Shown here piece by piece: positions 16,969-24,456 of a stretch of 33,064 bases of DNA (positions are counted from its first letter, which is position 1; every line of letters begins with the position of its first letter). The DNA comes from a virus. A program made the position numbers and the translations under genes. The notes beneath the pieces were generated by a model. That model was given only the letters and a program-made list of their open reading frames with translations, had not been told where the DNA came from and made no database searches. The stretch lies in IMG/VR virus record IMGVR_UViG_3300033388_002208, positions 1-33,064 of that record; one strand, 5' to 3'.

Positions 16969-17013
16969 TTAAGTGGTTGTCGCTGGCAGGGTAGGAGCTG
17001 CCAGCGCACTTAA
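16969..17013 (-). other. Long hairpin between scaffold and head-fibre genes
   Basis: CGCTGGCAG (16981-16989) and CTGCCAGCG (16998-17006) form a perfect 9-bp GC-rich stem with an 8-nt loop. Outside it TTAAGTG (16969-16975) and CACTTAA (17007-17013) add 7 bp, with a one-sided 5-nt bulge. On the minus strand no U-run follows, so it is not a standard terminator; an RNase III-type processing site, mRNA 3'-end stabiliser or attenuator between scaffold and fibre are options. Confidence 0.7.
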
Positions 17014-17019
17014 CACTCC

Positions 17020-17829
17020 TTAGCCGTTAACGACTATCTTGTGATCTTCCATTCCATAAACATCATTTCTAAGTTTTTGATAACGCTTTTTAAACTCAGG
17101 GTCAGTGTTAATTCTTCGGTTGCCGTTCTGGTCTTTCTCAAACTGCATAGCATTGACATCTTCAGCACTTGCACCAGTGTTGCTACTAACTTCAGAAACG
17201 TCAACAGACGCATTACGAGTCATTGATATTATACGTTCAATAGTCTTTACATGCTCAGCACTAGTGGCAATACTCCTTAATCCCTCCATTGCTTCAGCAT
17301 CTAGATTTTTACTTGCCCACTGGTTTATATTTTCAAGGCGTGAATCAGCATTAGGACCCAAAGACTTTAATTGTTCAGCCTTAAAATCTTCCGTGGCTTT
17401 TTGCTCTGCAATTTCCTGCATAGCGTATAACTCAACCATCCCATTAAAACCCTCTTGGCTCATGTTGGAATCTTTAGCAAACTTCATTGCAGCTTCAAGC
17501 ATAGGGTCGTCTTTATCAAACTCCACACCTAGCCCCGTCAATTCTTCACTCAATGCAACTTCATAATTCTCAGGTGAGCCAGTGAACGAACCAAACTTAC
17601 TAGACAATTCATTGTAAGCCTTTGCCTGTTCTGCAATTGACTCAACCTCTGTCTTACCTTCAGTGACATACTTATTTTGTAGCCACTCTGGTTTCTCGTT
17701 TGCCATCTCTTCAACGGATGACTGATCGACTGATTGTTCCGCTACTTGCTCTGCTACAACTTCAGCACCACCGCCAGCTTCACCATCAGCACTTGCTTCT
17801 TCCATATATACTTGCCTATTAATAAACAT
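17020..17829 (-). CDS. Scaffolding protein
   Basis: A 269-residue, very acidic, helical protein just after the portal genes and before the head proteins, where podovirus scaffolds lie. The N-terminus is low-complexity (Glu, Ala, Gly, Gln, Val); the middle has the SPENYEVALSEE and KFAKDSNMSQEGFNGMVELYA segments common in T7 gp9/BPP-1-like scaffolds; the C-terminus is basic helix (EFKKRYQKLRNDVYG), which in other phages binds the capsid protein. It acts inside the procapsid and leaves before or during packaging. ATG at 17829 has AGAGAG 8 nt upstream; a second Met nine residues in is possible. Confidence 0.85.
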   Translation of the reverse strand: MFINRQVYMEEASADGEAGGGAEVVAEQVAEQSVDQSSVEEMANEKPEWLQNKYVTEGKTEVESIAEQAKAYNELSSKFGSFTGSPENYEVALSEELTGLGVEFDKDDPMLEAAMKFAKDSNMSQEGFNGMVELYAMQEIAEQKATEDFKAEQLKSLGPNADSRLENINQWASKNLDAEAMEGLRSIATSAEHVKTIERIISMTRNASVDVSEVSSNTGASAEDVNAMQFEKDQNGNRRINTDPEFKKRYQKLRNDVYGMEDHKIVVNG

Positions 17830-17830
17830 A

Positions 17831-18124
17831 TTAACTCTCTACTTTTTTAATGGTTAAATAAATATTACGGATAAATTCCTTGTTACCTTCTGCAATACCA
17901 GCTTGAAACGGCGTTGAATTAGGTGTGACAGTTGGTGTCATTATTAGCTTCTCTTTCCAAATAGATAATAATTCCTTACCTTGTGGGTTCTGCTCAAACA
18001 CTTGATGTATTAAGTTTTCGAACTTATCCCATATGGCCGCGTTATCTGATTTAATCTTGTTCAGTTCGGCTTCGTCAGGTAATCCACCTATCTGGTCAAA
18101 TCCACTACTGTACTGGTTGTTCAC
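17831..18124 (-). CDS. Bbp19-like small head protein
   Basis: A 97-residue helical protein encoded between portal and scaffold. Residues 33-97 read F..LIHQVFEQNPQGKELLSIWKEK, then a loop rich in Thr and Pro, and AGIAEGNKEFIRNIYLTIKK. This F...F....G...L, followed by G..E..R.I, is the layout of the small Bbp19-type proteins found in the same place in BPP-1-like phages, whose exact job is not known. It starts with GTG (GGAG upstream) and overlaps the portal C-terminus by 20 nt in another frame, so translation is likely coupled. Confidence 0.65.
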   Translation of the reverse strand: MNNQYSSGFDQIGGLPDEAELNKIKSDNAAIWDKFENLIHQVFEQNPQGKELLSIWKEKLIMTPTVTPNSTPFQAGIAEGNKEFIRNIYLTIKKVES

Positions 18125-19652
18125 TCGGCGCTCCTTCTAATTGTTGCTCTGCTGATTGCTGTACTTGTGAAGCTACTTCTTGTGTTTCTGCCTCACTTCT
18201 TATTAGTTCAGGGTCTGTACCAAGTTGTTCTTGGAACTTGCGTGGCAGGTCTTCAACTTTAACTTTAAGCGCTAACACTTCAGGAGGTACAAACTGAGAT
18301 AGTGTGCTCATCCATAATTGTGTATTCTGGAAGTTCTCCAAGTCTTCAGCCTTAGCTAGTGGCGATAACTGCTTAATAGTTACGTCTTGCCCGTCCACTT
18401 CAATATCAGGGAATTTGCCACGTTCCTTAAGTATATCTACACAAGCTGCCACGATAGGCTCAATCATTTCTGTTTTTTGCCTACCTATTGAAGCGCCTGA
18501 TTGCTTTAAGAACTCTTGGTTTTTAAGGATGTTAAAGCTGGCTGATTGGACAGGGTCTGACACATCTCCCAATGGAGAGCTAAAGAAAGCCTTGCGTATA
18601 CCCTCTTGATACTGGTTAAGAAGACCATCAGCAATACCTAAGTTGCCCGAAGGAGTCAAAGCCTTTAATGATGGGTTTGAATTGTCATTACTACCAACAG
18701 GAATAACAGTACCTGGCGCTATACGTACAGTGTGCGGGTTAAATATCCCATCACTTATACCAGTATAAACACCAGACATTTGTAGTGCTGCATTACCTAG
18801 AGTTAGTTCAACTATCTTATTAGCCGTTCTTATGTCAGGTAACTTCTTAATACCAGGACCACGACCATAAGCTTCACCTGGCGTTACTGACCAGCGGAAC
18901 ACAATCATTCTTTTAGTATTGAACGACTGAGTGAACAATAAATTCTTTTTCCATATGACTACTTGGTCATATTCCTTTGAATCTTGGTTAAACAAGAAGC
19001 CATTTAATATTTCAAGTTCTTCATTAGGGTTCTTCTCAATGATTTTATTAAGCTCGGCGTTCTCATCCATATTAGGCCAAGTAATTTTTACATTGATAGC
19101 TTCAACTTTCTGTTTGCGCCATACATTCTTGATGGAGCCTCGTGCTGGCTTTTCAATATACAACTCAGCCAAAGGAATATTAGTGAACTTAAACGCACTT
19201 GATTCATCAAAATCATTCTCTTCAACTAAGATACACCCAGTACCAATACCTAAATCAACAAGGGATGGTGTTATCTCTGTATCAAAATTAGAGTGATTAA
19301 GGTTAGAAAAGAATGTATCAGTAGCTTGTTTTAATGCTTTGTCGACTTCTTCTTTCTGGTCTTTAGGTACGTCATCACCAGCACTAAAGCTCATCCATTG
19401 TTGCCAAGTTGGAAGTAATGAGCCTTGTATGCGTGAGGCAAACTGCTCTATACCATCTTCAGCAGTAGAATCAAATATCCAATGATTCTTACGTTGACCT
19501 TCAGACCTAATGGTGAATGTTTCACGTTGAGGTGTGCAATAATCCATCGTTTCTTGGTGCAGAGTTCTCCACTTGTTGTAGCGCTCCTCTGACTTGTTAA
19601 ACCTTTTAAGTAGCTTTGGTACTGAACCAAGCCCTTTAGGGATAGTTGTCAT
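18105..19652 (-). CDS. Portal (head-tail connector) protein
   Basis: A 515-residue protein with the T7/BPP-1 head-tail connector pattern: N-terminal RYNKWRTLHQETMDYCTPQRE, the clip/stem region with STAEDGIEQFASRIQGSLLPTWQQW, LVDLGIGTGCILVEE, then RWSVTPGEAYGRGPG and the crown-side helix with Gln-rich tail. It forms the dodecameric ring at one head vertex through which terminase drives DNA and to which the tail adaptor binds. Size is typical for the family. The ATG at 19652 overlaps the end of the small gene before it, with AGGTAC upstream; its own end overlaps the Bbp19-like gene. Confidence 0.93.
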   Translation of the reverse strand: MTTIPKGLGSVPKLLKRFNKSEERYNKWRTLHQETMDYCTPQRETFTIRSEGQRKNHWIFDSTAEDGIEQFASRIQGSLLPTWQQWMSFSAGDDVPKDQKEEVDKALKQATDTFFSNLNHSNFDTEITPSLVDLGIGTGCILVEENDFDESSAFKFTNIPLAELYIEKPARGSIKNVWRKQKVEAINVKITWPNMDENAELNKIIEKNPNEELEILNGFLFNQDSKEYDQVVIWKKNLLFTQSFNTKRMIVFRWSVTPGEAYGRGPGIKKLPDIRTANKIVELTLGNAALQMSGVYTGISDGIFNPHTVRIAPGTVIPVGSNDNSNPSLKALTPSGNLGIADGLLNQYQEGIRKAFFSSPLGDVSDPVQSASFNILKNQEFLKQSGASIGRQKTEMIEPIVAACVDILKERGKFPDIEVDGQDVTIKQLSPLAKAEDLENFQNTQLWMSTLSQFVPPEVLALKVKVEDLPRKFQEQLGTDPELIRSEAETQEVASQVQQSAEQQLEGAPSEQPVQ

Positions 19653-19888
19653 TATGTAGTACCTGCTAAATTGCTTGACTTAGCACCAGTTTCACTCGTG
19701 CCAATTAATAATGAGCGACCAGCTTTGCCGCTTTTGGCTAACTGTTTCTTTCTAGCTATTACATCTTCACTTTCAGCAAGGGATAATTCATCAGCCTTTC
19801 TTTGCTTCTCAATTAACAGGCTTTGTTGTGCTGCTGCTTTCTTGGCTGTCGTCTTTCCTGTTCTAAATGGTTTTTCTATAGCTGACAT
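19652..19888 (-). CDS. Small basic virion/tail-assembly-like protein (78 aa)
   Basis: A 78-residue basic, alanine-rich protein. A Lys/Ala-rich N-terminal half leads to ARKKQLAKSGKAGRSLLIGT and a Ser/Gly end. A C-terminal basic stretch followed by GRSL and Gly/Ser is similar to the end of T7 gp7.3-type small tail-assembly proteins, which lie close to the portal gene. I choose the ATG at 19888 because GAGGT precedes it; the open frame begins 14 codons earlier without a ribosome-binding site. It overlaps the previous gene and the portal start. The family link is weak. Confidence 0.6.
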   Translation of the reverse strand: MSAIEKPFRTGKTTAKKAAAQQSLLIEKQRKADELSLAESEDVIARKKQLAKSGKAGRSLLIGTSETGAKSSNLAGTT

Positions 19889-20256
19889 TTTGTTAACCTC
19901 TTGTATAATTGAAACGGTGTAAAAGTCCAAAAAGACTTAATACCAAGTAATGACTTCACCACCTCTACACAATTAAAGCGACAGAAGTGACCCCTATCTT
20001 TTTTTAAATCATATCTAACTACTATTTTAACAATTTTATGACAGTTTGTCATTTTTGCTATGTTTTCTTTGTTGTTAGGTAATAAGTCTATATCAACATG
20101 GCTACGCATTGGCTCAACCATCATTAGAAACTGACCACCTGGTGACTCTTTAAAAGCGTAGCAATGGTAGAAGTCTTTCCTTAAAAACCTCTGAAACCAA
20201 TGCTTATCAGGTACGCTTTTAAAGCAGACGTGCCACTCTTCAATGATATCATCCAA
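19876..20256 (-). CDS. Conserved-looking protein between terminase and portal, His/Cys motif (126 aa)
   Basis: The protein begins right at the end of the terminase gene. The frame has no ATG there: the ATG overlapping the terminase stop is out of frame and stops after about 20 codons. An in-frame TTG at 20256 (AGGGA about 10 nt upstream) is the best start and gives 126 residues. Visible blocks are EEWHVCFKSVPDKHWFQRFL, DFYHCYAFKESPGGQF, and RFNCVEVVKSLLGI followed by FTPFQLYKRL. A conserved His in YHCYAF and a Cys in NCVEVVK recall the His-then-Cys order of permuted papain-like folds, but this is speculative. Its position between TerL and portal suggests a packaging or head-assembly role. An apparent 187-residue frame overlapping TerL further upstream is not needed. 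Confidence 0.65.
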   Translation of the reverse strand: MDDIIEEWHVCFKSVPDKHWFQRFLRKDFYHCYAFKESPGGQFLMMVEPMRSHVDIDLLPNNKENIAKMTNCHKIVKIVVRYDLKKDRGHFCRFNCVEVVKSLLGIKSFWTFTPFQLYKRLTKCQL

Positions 20257-21586
20257 AAATATTAAATCCCTGCGCTTGTGAGGGTTGTGACATTTCCATT
20301 CTGTTTGGCTGCGACAATCTATCTTGCCAAGCTTGAGCCATCTGCCTGAAAGCGTCTGCCCCATTCGATGCCCAATCATGCACTGGCCTGTCTCCGTATT
20401 TATCTTTCTTTTCGTCGTACTCTCTACGATAACTAGCAAGCGCGTTGATACCTAGTTCACATCTGGCTTCATCAAACCAAACGCGCGGAAATATCTTCCT
20501 TGTTGCTTCAATGCCATCAGCTATTTTTGATACCCTCCTTACTGTTATGAAGTTTATCCCCATAGCAATAGCGGTGTCTTTTCTGCTTTTGCCACTCATT
20601 AACTCCCTTACCTCAATGTCATGTGGCGCGAAGTGATCTCCATAATGAACATTATGCTCTCGCTTAAACTTATCCAAGTATGAAATATAATGAGCCATGC
20701 CCTCACCATTGTTTTCATAATAGTTGATACAGCGAATTTCTTTACCGATAGCCTGAACAAACCAGATTGTCATATCATCACCAATACCAAGATCCCAAAA
20801 AGTATGTACCTGTAATGATGCTTCGATAGGAACAAAGCCAATTCTCTTATCTTTGTGTGCTGCCGCTATTTCTTTAGCGTAATAAGCGCCAACAATAGCC
20901 GCATCAAATGAACAATAATACTCTTGCTGAATCATATCCTCTGACATTCCAGCGTCGCGATCATCTTGTATGGCTTCTTGGGTAATGATGGGTGAGCCGT
21001 CATCACGCTGGGTATCATCAACAGTCAAGCATGAGTAAAACCACTTTGGGTTCTTCTTTGCCATTTCTGCCATGGTATAGCCGTGATTTTTCCCGCGGGC
21101 TGTATAAATGAAAATAGCCCACCCTCCATTCTCAGCAAGTATTGGCCTAATGTAATCCCATGCTCTAGGGTTACATAGCGACCATTCAGAAAATATAACG
21201 CCTTTAGGGTTGGCACCAACTAGAGAATCAAAGTTATCGCTACCGCACAATTGCCAGATCGATCCGCTTTTCAATTCTATCTGCATTTCTTGCGAGCGGG
21301 TTGCGCTCCTTAACGATTTTGGGCAGCATTGATCTATCATTCGTCTACCGTGGCGGTCTATACCATCCCAAACAACTTTACGTGCTTGTTTTTGAGTTGG
21401 CAACATATGCCAATAAACACCGGGATTTTCTAGTGCTTCGGTTACAGTGTAATTCATTGAAGTTGAATCTTTGCCCGCTCTACGATGCCAAACAGCAACG
21501 GCGCGCTTACCGCCACCATCCAAAAAGTTCCACAAAGGAACCTGATGAGGCATACAATCCCATTCATTAGGCATTTCAATCTGCAT
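20249..21586 (-). CDS. terL: Terminase large subunit
   Basis: A 445-residue packaging motor. The ATPase part has a Walker-A-like HRRAGKDST at 34-42, a Walker B at about 129-134 (GVIFSEW) with Glu134 in the catalytic position, and the coupling motif IYTARGKNHG at about 160. The nuclease part has Asp265 in FWDLGIGDD, Asp323 in FAPHD and Asp404/Asp411 in HDWASNGADAFR, the usual RNase H-fold acidic set. It binds the portal, cuts concatemeric DNA and pumps it into the head. Its start overlaps the small terminase by 11 nt; the weak upstream GGTAA suggests coupling. Length is at the short end for the family but complete. Confidence 0.95.
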   Translation of the reverse strand: MQIEMPNEWDCMPHQVPLWNFLDGGGKRAVAVWHRRAGKDSTSMNYTVTEALENPGVYWHMLPTQKQARKVVWDGIDRHGRRMIDQCCPKSLRSATRSQEMQIELKSGSIWQLCGSDNFDSLVGANPKGVIFSEWSLCNPRAWDYIRPILAENGGWAIFIYTARGKNHGYTMAEMAKKNPKWFYSCLTVDDTQRDDGSPIITQEAIQDDRDAGMSEDMIQQEYYCSFDAAIVGAYYAKEIAAAHKDKRIGFVPIEASLQVHTFWDLGIGDDMTIWFVQAIGKEIRCINYYENNGEGMAHYISYLDKFKREHNVHYGDHFAPHDIEVRELMSGKSRKDTAIAMGINFITVRRVSKIADGIEATRKIFPRVWFDEARCELGINALASYRREYDEKKDKYGDRPVHDWASNGADAFRQMAQAWQDRLSQPNRMEMSQPSQAQGFNIFG

Positions 21587-21959
21587 CTTTTTTACCGTAT
21601 TGTTTTCTGACTACTGTGAAATTAACATCCTGCTCTATTTTATCAGTGAATAACTTTAAATGTCTTCCGGCCAATTCTAAGCCTTTATAAGCCTTGCTTG
21701 GGTCTTCACAATCCATTAGCTCATTGGTTATCTTTTCTATACCTTTAAGTACCCATTCGGCTGTAATACCCGTATTTAATGAACGCTCAGCCATTGCTTT
21801 TTCTATGCGTTCGAGTATGACAGGTTTTGCCATGTTCTCTGCACCCTGCTGTCTAGCTGCGTTTTCACTGTATCCAGCCCTTATACATGCTTGTGTAGCG
21901 TTAAGATCAACTAGGTATTCTTTGCAGAACATTTCTTGTTTAGCGGTTAGTTTGGCCAT
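21576..21959 (-). CDS. terS: Terminase small subunit
   Basis: A 127-residue protein with the Terminase_2 pattern: LTAKQEMFCKEYLVDLNATQACIRAGYS, then ARQQGAENMAKPVILERIEKAM, which is the N-terminal HTH that recognises the packaging site. The rest is helical and would form the oligomer. It starts with ATG overlapping the previous stop (TGATG) with AGAGGTGG upstream, and overlaps the large subunit gene at its end. Together with TerL it starts packaging. No pac or cos site is identifiable by eye. Confidence 0.92.
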   Translation of the reverse strand: MAKLTAKQEMFCKEYLVDLNATQACIRAGYSENAARQQGAENMAKPVILERIEKAMAERSLNTGITAEWVLKGIEKITNELMDCEDPSKAYKGLELAGRHLKLFTDKIEQDVNFTVVRKQYGKKDAD

Positions 21960-22240
21960 CAGTAACCACCTCTTAATCTAAGTAGTAACTTATCAATAAT
22001 CTCATCCTTGACTTCGTCTCTGATTTGTTCACGCTCTTTTTGCTGCGTTAACTCTTTCTTTAATCTACCCATTTCACTAGATAGTGACGCAACCTGTCTA
22101 TTAAACTCTATCAACCTGCTTGTTTCAATTGACTGTAGCGCCTTGTCTGGTAGTTCGTGAATCTCTCCGCATACATCTATTGATATAGAAGTATTATCGT
22201 CACTGATTATAATTTTAGGATTGTACTTAAGGTTACTCAT
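21959..22240 (-). CDS. Coiled-coil protein, unknown function (93 aa)
   Basis: A 93-residue protein: a short beta-like N-terminus (IIISDDNTSISIDVCGEIHELPD) followed by a long charged helix from about 38 to 88 that should form a coiled coil (FNRQVASLSSEMGRLKKEL and onward). I use the ATG at 22240 because GGTAG stands 6 nt before it; an ATG two codons earlier is too close to that site. It overlaps neighbours on both sides and lies just before the small terminase gene. Function not recognised. Confidence 0.6.
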   Translation of the reverse strand: MSNLKYNPKIIISDDNTSISIDVCGEIHELPDKALQSIETSRLIEFNRQVASLSSEMGRLKKELTQQKEREQIRDEVKDEIIDKLLLRLRGGY

Positions 22241-22418
22241 GAGCATCTACCAACTTATAGCCATGGTCTAGCAGCAGGTGTTCTAGTGCGTCGAGGAATT
22301 GTGATTGTCCAGCGTTAATATCTTTTAGCTCTATTAGCTCGGCTGCCATTGATGTGTTTGATTCTGACAGATGCTTTATCTTTTCTTTATCCGTCATGTG
22401 TAAGTATGGTTTGTTCAT
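22233..22418 (-). CDS. Small helical protein, unknown function (61 aa)
   Basis: A 61-residue helical protein with acidic and leucine-rich stretches (AAELIELKDINAGQSQFLDALEHLL). The ATG at 22418 has AAGGA about 9 nt upstream, and its end overlaps the next gene. It is part of the run of small genes leading into the terminase operon. No family recognised. Confidence 0.55.
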   Translation of the reverse strand: MNKPYLHMTDKEKIKHLSESNTSMAAELIELKDINAGQSQFLDALEHLLLDHGYKLVDAHE

Positions 22419-22450
22419 TATCAAGTATCCTTTCGGGTTGATTTAATTAT

Positions 22451-22684
22451 TTAGGTGTACTTCTTGCCCATGTCCTGTTTCTTTGGTGTCCACTTCTCAA
22501 TACTAAATTCTTTTAAGTGATTACCGTAACCAGTTAAAGTGGCTATCTTAGCAAGTGCTAGTGTTAGCTTTGCAACTTGCGCTTCTAGTAACTCAACTTG
22601 GCTTGGTGCTTTCTTGGTTACTTTCTTTTTCTTTGGTTTAACTTCTTCTGTTAACTCTTCTGGTAAAATCATTTCTTCTAACAT
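22451..22684 (-). CDS. Small Lys-rich protein with coiled coil (77 aa)
   Basis: A 77-residue protein: acidic start (EEMILPEELTEE), a Lys-rich linker (VKPKKKKVTKKAPS), a leucine-zipper-like helix (VELLEAQVAKLTLALAKIATL) and a basic end. AAGGAG lies 6 nt before the ATG. The acidic-basic-zipper layout suggests a small oligomeric nucleic-acid- or protein-binding factor. Not recognised as a family. Confidence 0.55.
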   Translation of the reverse strand: MLEEMILPEELTEEVKPKKKKVTKKAPSQVELLEAQVAKLTLALAKIATLTGYGNHLKEFSIEKWTPKKQDMGKKYT

Positions 22685-22693
22685 ACTGTCTCC

Positions 22694-22963
22694 TTAATGA
22701 ATTATTATACTACCTGTTCGCTTTTCTCTCAAACTTTGCTCTGCTAACCTTAGTTTTTCATCAATAAACAAAGCGTCCGTTTGCTTCTTTGCCATTTCTA
22801 TAATATATATTCGCATATCTAGGAATGACTTCTGAGTTAATCCAGACTTAGCCCAGTACCTTGCTAGTTCGACCAGTGATTCTCCACCGCTATTTATGTC
22901 GTCACTGGCAAGGTTGCTGATGCATTCTTCAATCATTGCATCAGCTTTATTCATGATTGGCAT
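22694..22963 (-). CDS. Small helical protein, unknown function (89 aa)
   Basis: An 89-residue helical protein with a regular mix of acidic and hydrophobic residues (ADAMIEECISNLASDD, LVELARYWAKSGLTQKSFLDM). Its ATG overlaps the stop of the gene before it (TAATG), with AGGT about 8 nt upstream, so translation is coupled. No cysteine or His cluster and no membrane segment. Family not recognised. Confidence 0.55.
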   Translation of the reverse strand: MPIMNKADAMIEECISNLASDDINSGGESLVELARYWAKSGLTQKSFLDMRIYIIEMAKKQTDALFIDEKLRLAEQSLREKRTGSIIIH

Positions 22964-23205
22964 TAAGCTGACCTATCTTGCAGCTTAATCTGTGCCGTGC
23001 CATCACCAGTTATTAATGCTTTAATCTGGCAATCTGGTAATTGTATCACATCTTGACTGTCGGCAGCGAAGGAGCCGTTATTGACTGGCTTGAATGCTTC
23101 GCCGTCCATTGATATCTCGAAAGATACCGCTCCCGTGGTCATTACTACGTTATAAATGTAATCGCCTGGTTGCACTGTAACTGGGGTGTCGTGAATTAGT
23201 AACAT
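22963..23205 (-). CDS. Small beta-rich protein, possibly virion-associated (80 aa)
   Basis: An 80-residue protein that alternates polar and hydrophobic residues in short strands (VTVQPGDYIYNVVMTTGAVSFEISMDGEAF, cut into strands by Gly and Pro) and ends in AQIKLQDRSA. It resembles small beta-sandwich head or tail accessory proteins of podoviruses seen upstream of terminase, but no named family is assigned. It sits in an overlapping run of small genes, which supports it being real. Confidence 0.55.
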   Translation of the reverse strand: MLLIHDTPVTVQPGDYIYNVVMTTGAVSFEISMDGEAFKPVNNGSFAADSQDVIQLPDCQIKALITGDGTAQIKLQDRSA

Positions 23206-23225
23206 TATCTACTCCTTTGTATCTA

Positions 23226-23516
23226 TTAATTTACTGCTGGTGTTGGTTTGAATGCTGAATGGTTACTATGCAACCATAAGCCTTGTGCCTTACTGAGTAT
23301 AACCAATTTATTTGATGGTTGCTCTGCCCTGAATAAGTCTATCGCAGATTCTAGTGCGCTATTTGTAATGTCCTCGCCACTCATGTTATCAATACTGCCA
23401 GAAAAGTTAGTAGGCTCCTCACCCGTCAAGGTAAGGTCACCGCCATCATACGTAGCAGCATCAGGAAAGTCATTCAACAAAGGGCTTGCAAATTCTGTGT
23501 GCATTATGTAATACAT
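23226..23516 (-). CDS. Small protein of unknown function (96 aa)
   Basis: A 96-residue acidic protein. The first half is Asp/Gly/Thr-rich (DAATYDGGDLTLTGEEPT), followed by a helix (NSALESAIDLFRAEQ) and a hydrophobic, Trp-containing end. AGAGG lies about 10 nt before its ATG; an internal Met at codon 5 is an alternative start. It follows the LamG-like protein gene by two bases. Not recognised; a virion accessory role is a guess from its neighbours. Confidence 0.5.
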   Translation of the reverse strand: MYYIMHTEFASPLLNDFPDAATYDGGDLTLTGEEPTNFSGSIDNMSGEDITNSALESAIDLFRAEQPSNKLVILSKAQGLWLHSNHSAFKPTPAVN

Positions 23517-23518
23517 AT

Positions 23519-24181
23519 TTAAGCTACCTCTATAACTGCTGGGAGTACTTGTGTGGGCGGGCTTATATTATTCCATTGCGTGTTATCGGCACTTAACCGG
23601 AATAACTCCCTGTTAGTGTCTGGTATATTAACATAAGTCAATATATTGCTTGACTCTGTGCTTTGCTCTGAATTTCCTGTAGCTAAATCTAATGAGTGGG
23701 TAGTAGTTACGCTGCTTATTGTTGCTTTGGTGTTAGCTATTATCCCGTCATAAAACTCTTCTATTGTAAATCGACTACCTATGAATTTTATCATTGCTTT
23801 TGCATTAAATATTAACTTCATCGTGTGCAGTTTATCATCAGTAGGGTAAGCAGTTCCCACTAATGGGACACTAACGCCATCTAAAATCATAGTGCCTATG
23901 GTAGAGTTTGGATCAAGTAACCCGTCAAAACTCTCTACAAGAACATAACCCCTATCATTAACTACGCTACTGTCAGAAAGGTAAAACGTGTTGGCATTTG
24001 CCTTTCCTAAAAACTCAAATTCAAAAGTGTCACCTGAAAAAAATACCAATTCAGTAGCATATGAATAGTAACTATTGAGTACGGGGTCTAACTCTATAAA
24101 TATTCTTTCGGTCGATGATGATGGATTAACCATAGATTTAACCATTGAGCTTACCATCGATTTAACCATTGAGTTAATCAT
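23519..24181 (-). CDS. LamG-like beta-sandwich protein with Met-rich N-terminal repeat (220 aa)
   Basis: A 220-residue protein. Residues 1-18 are a four-residue repeat of the type M-V-x-S with Met at 1, 5, 9, 13 and 17. From residue 25 on it is beta-rich: RIFIELDPV, TELVFFSGDTFEFEFLG, GTMILDGVSVPL, DKLHTMKLIFNAK, and FTIEEFYDGII, the strand order and FFSGDTFEFEF-type opening expected for a LamG/concanavalin-like fold. Such domains bind sugars or surfaces; here it could be a virion adhesin or membrane-linked protein. It lies between the membrane cluster and small virion-like genes. Fold is inferred by eye; the repeat is directly visible. Confidence 0.55.
   Translation of the reverse strand: MINSMVKSMVSSMVKSMVNPSSSTERIFIELDPVLNSYYSYATELVFFSGDTFEFEFLGKANANTFYLSDSSVVNDRGYVLVESFDGLLDPNSTIGTMILDGVSVPLVGTAYPTDDKLHTMKLIFNAKAMIKFIGSRFTIEEFYDGIIANTKATISSVTTTHSLDLATGNSEQSTESSNILTYVNIPDTNRELFRLSADNTQWNNISPPTQVLPAVIEVA
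24134..24181 (-). repeat. Two imperfect 24-bp tandem units at the start of the LamG-like gene
   Basis: The 5' end of the gene consists of two 24-bp copies (TTTAACCATTGAG in each, plus-strand sense) that differ at a few bases, so five Met codons are spaced every 12 nt, all in frame. A partial third copy may precede them. Change in copy number would keep the frame. Each ATG is also a possible start codon. Confidence 0.8.
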
Positions 24182-24456
24182 TACTTACCTTCTGTTATTT
24201 CACATCTGTAGTTGTTTTCATCATTAAGCGGTTTAATATAAAGCGCACTAATACCCCTTGACTTCAATAGAAATTTATAATCACCAATGTTACACGATAA
24301 AGTTTTATTAGTGTAGCTAGCAACGTAAATCATACCTCTTTCAACGTGCACGAATCTGCATTCTTTGCATCTTTCCTTTGATACAGCAGCAACATGATTA
24401 TTATATATCAACCATAATACTAGTGACATTATTATAGTTGCCGTGTATTTAATCAT
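24181..24456 (-). CDS. Membrane-anchored Cys-containing protein, unknown (91 aa)
   Basis: A 91-residue protein. Residues 5-24 are a hydrophobic signal or anchor helix (TATIIMSLVLWLIYNN); the rest is a polar domain with four cysteines (Cys30-x-x-Cys33, Cys55 and Cys85), consistent with disulfides in the periplasm. No lipobox is visible, so it is not a classical Rz1. AGAGGG precedes the ATG, which overlaps the previous gene by eight bases. Its place beside two membrane proteins and upstream of an amidase suggests a lysis or superinfection role; that is inference. Confidence 0.5.
   Translation of the reverse strand: MIKYTATIIMSLVLWLIYNNHVAAVSKERCKECRFVHVERGMIYVASYTNKTLSCNIGDYKFLLKSRGISALYIKPLNDENNYRCEITEGK

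Noticed and set aside
16614-17566. Plus-strand ORFs across head-fibre and scaffold genes
   Set aside because: Antisense shadows with no translation signals.
20257-20439. Upstream extension of the 126-aa protein into terminase
   Set aside because: It runs opposite in frame through the conserved terminase C-terminus; conserved-looking residues start only after the terminase stop.
24134-24181. CRISPR-like array
   Set aside because: Only two short contiguous units in frame inside a gene, without spacers.
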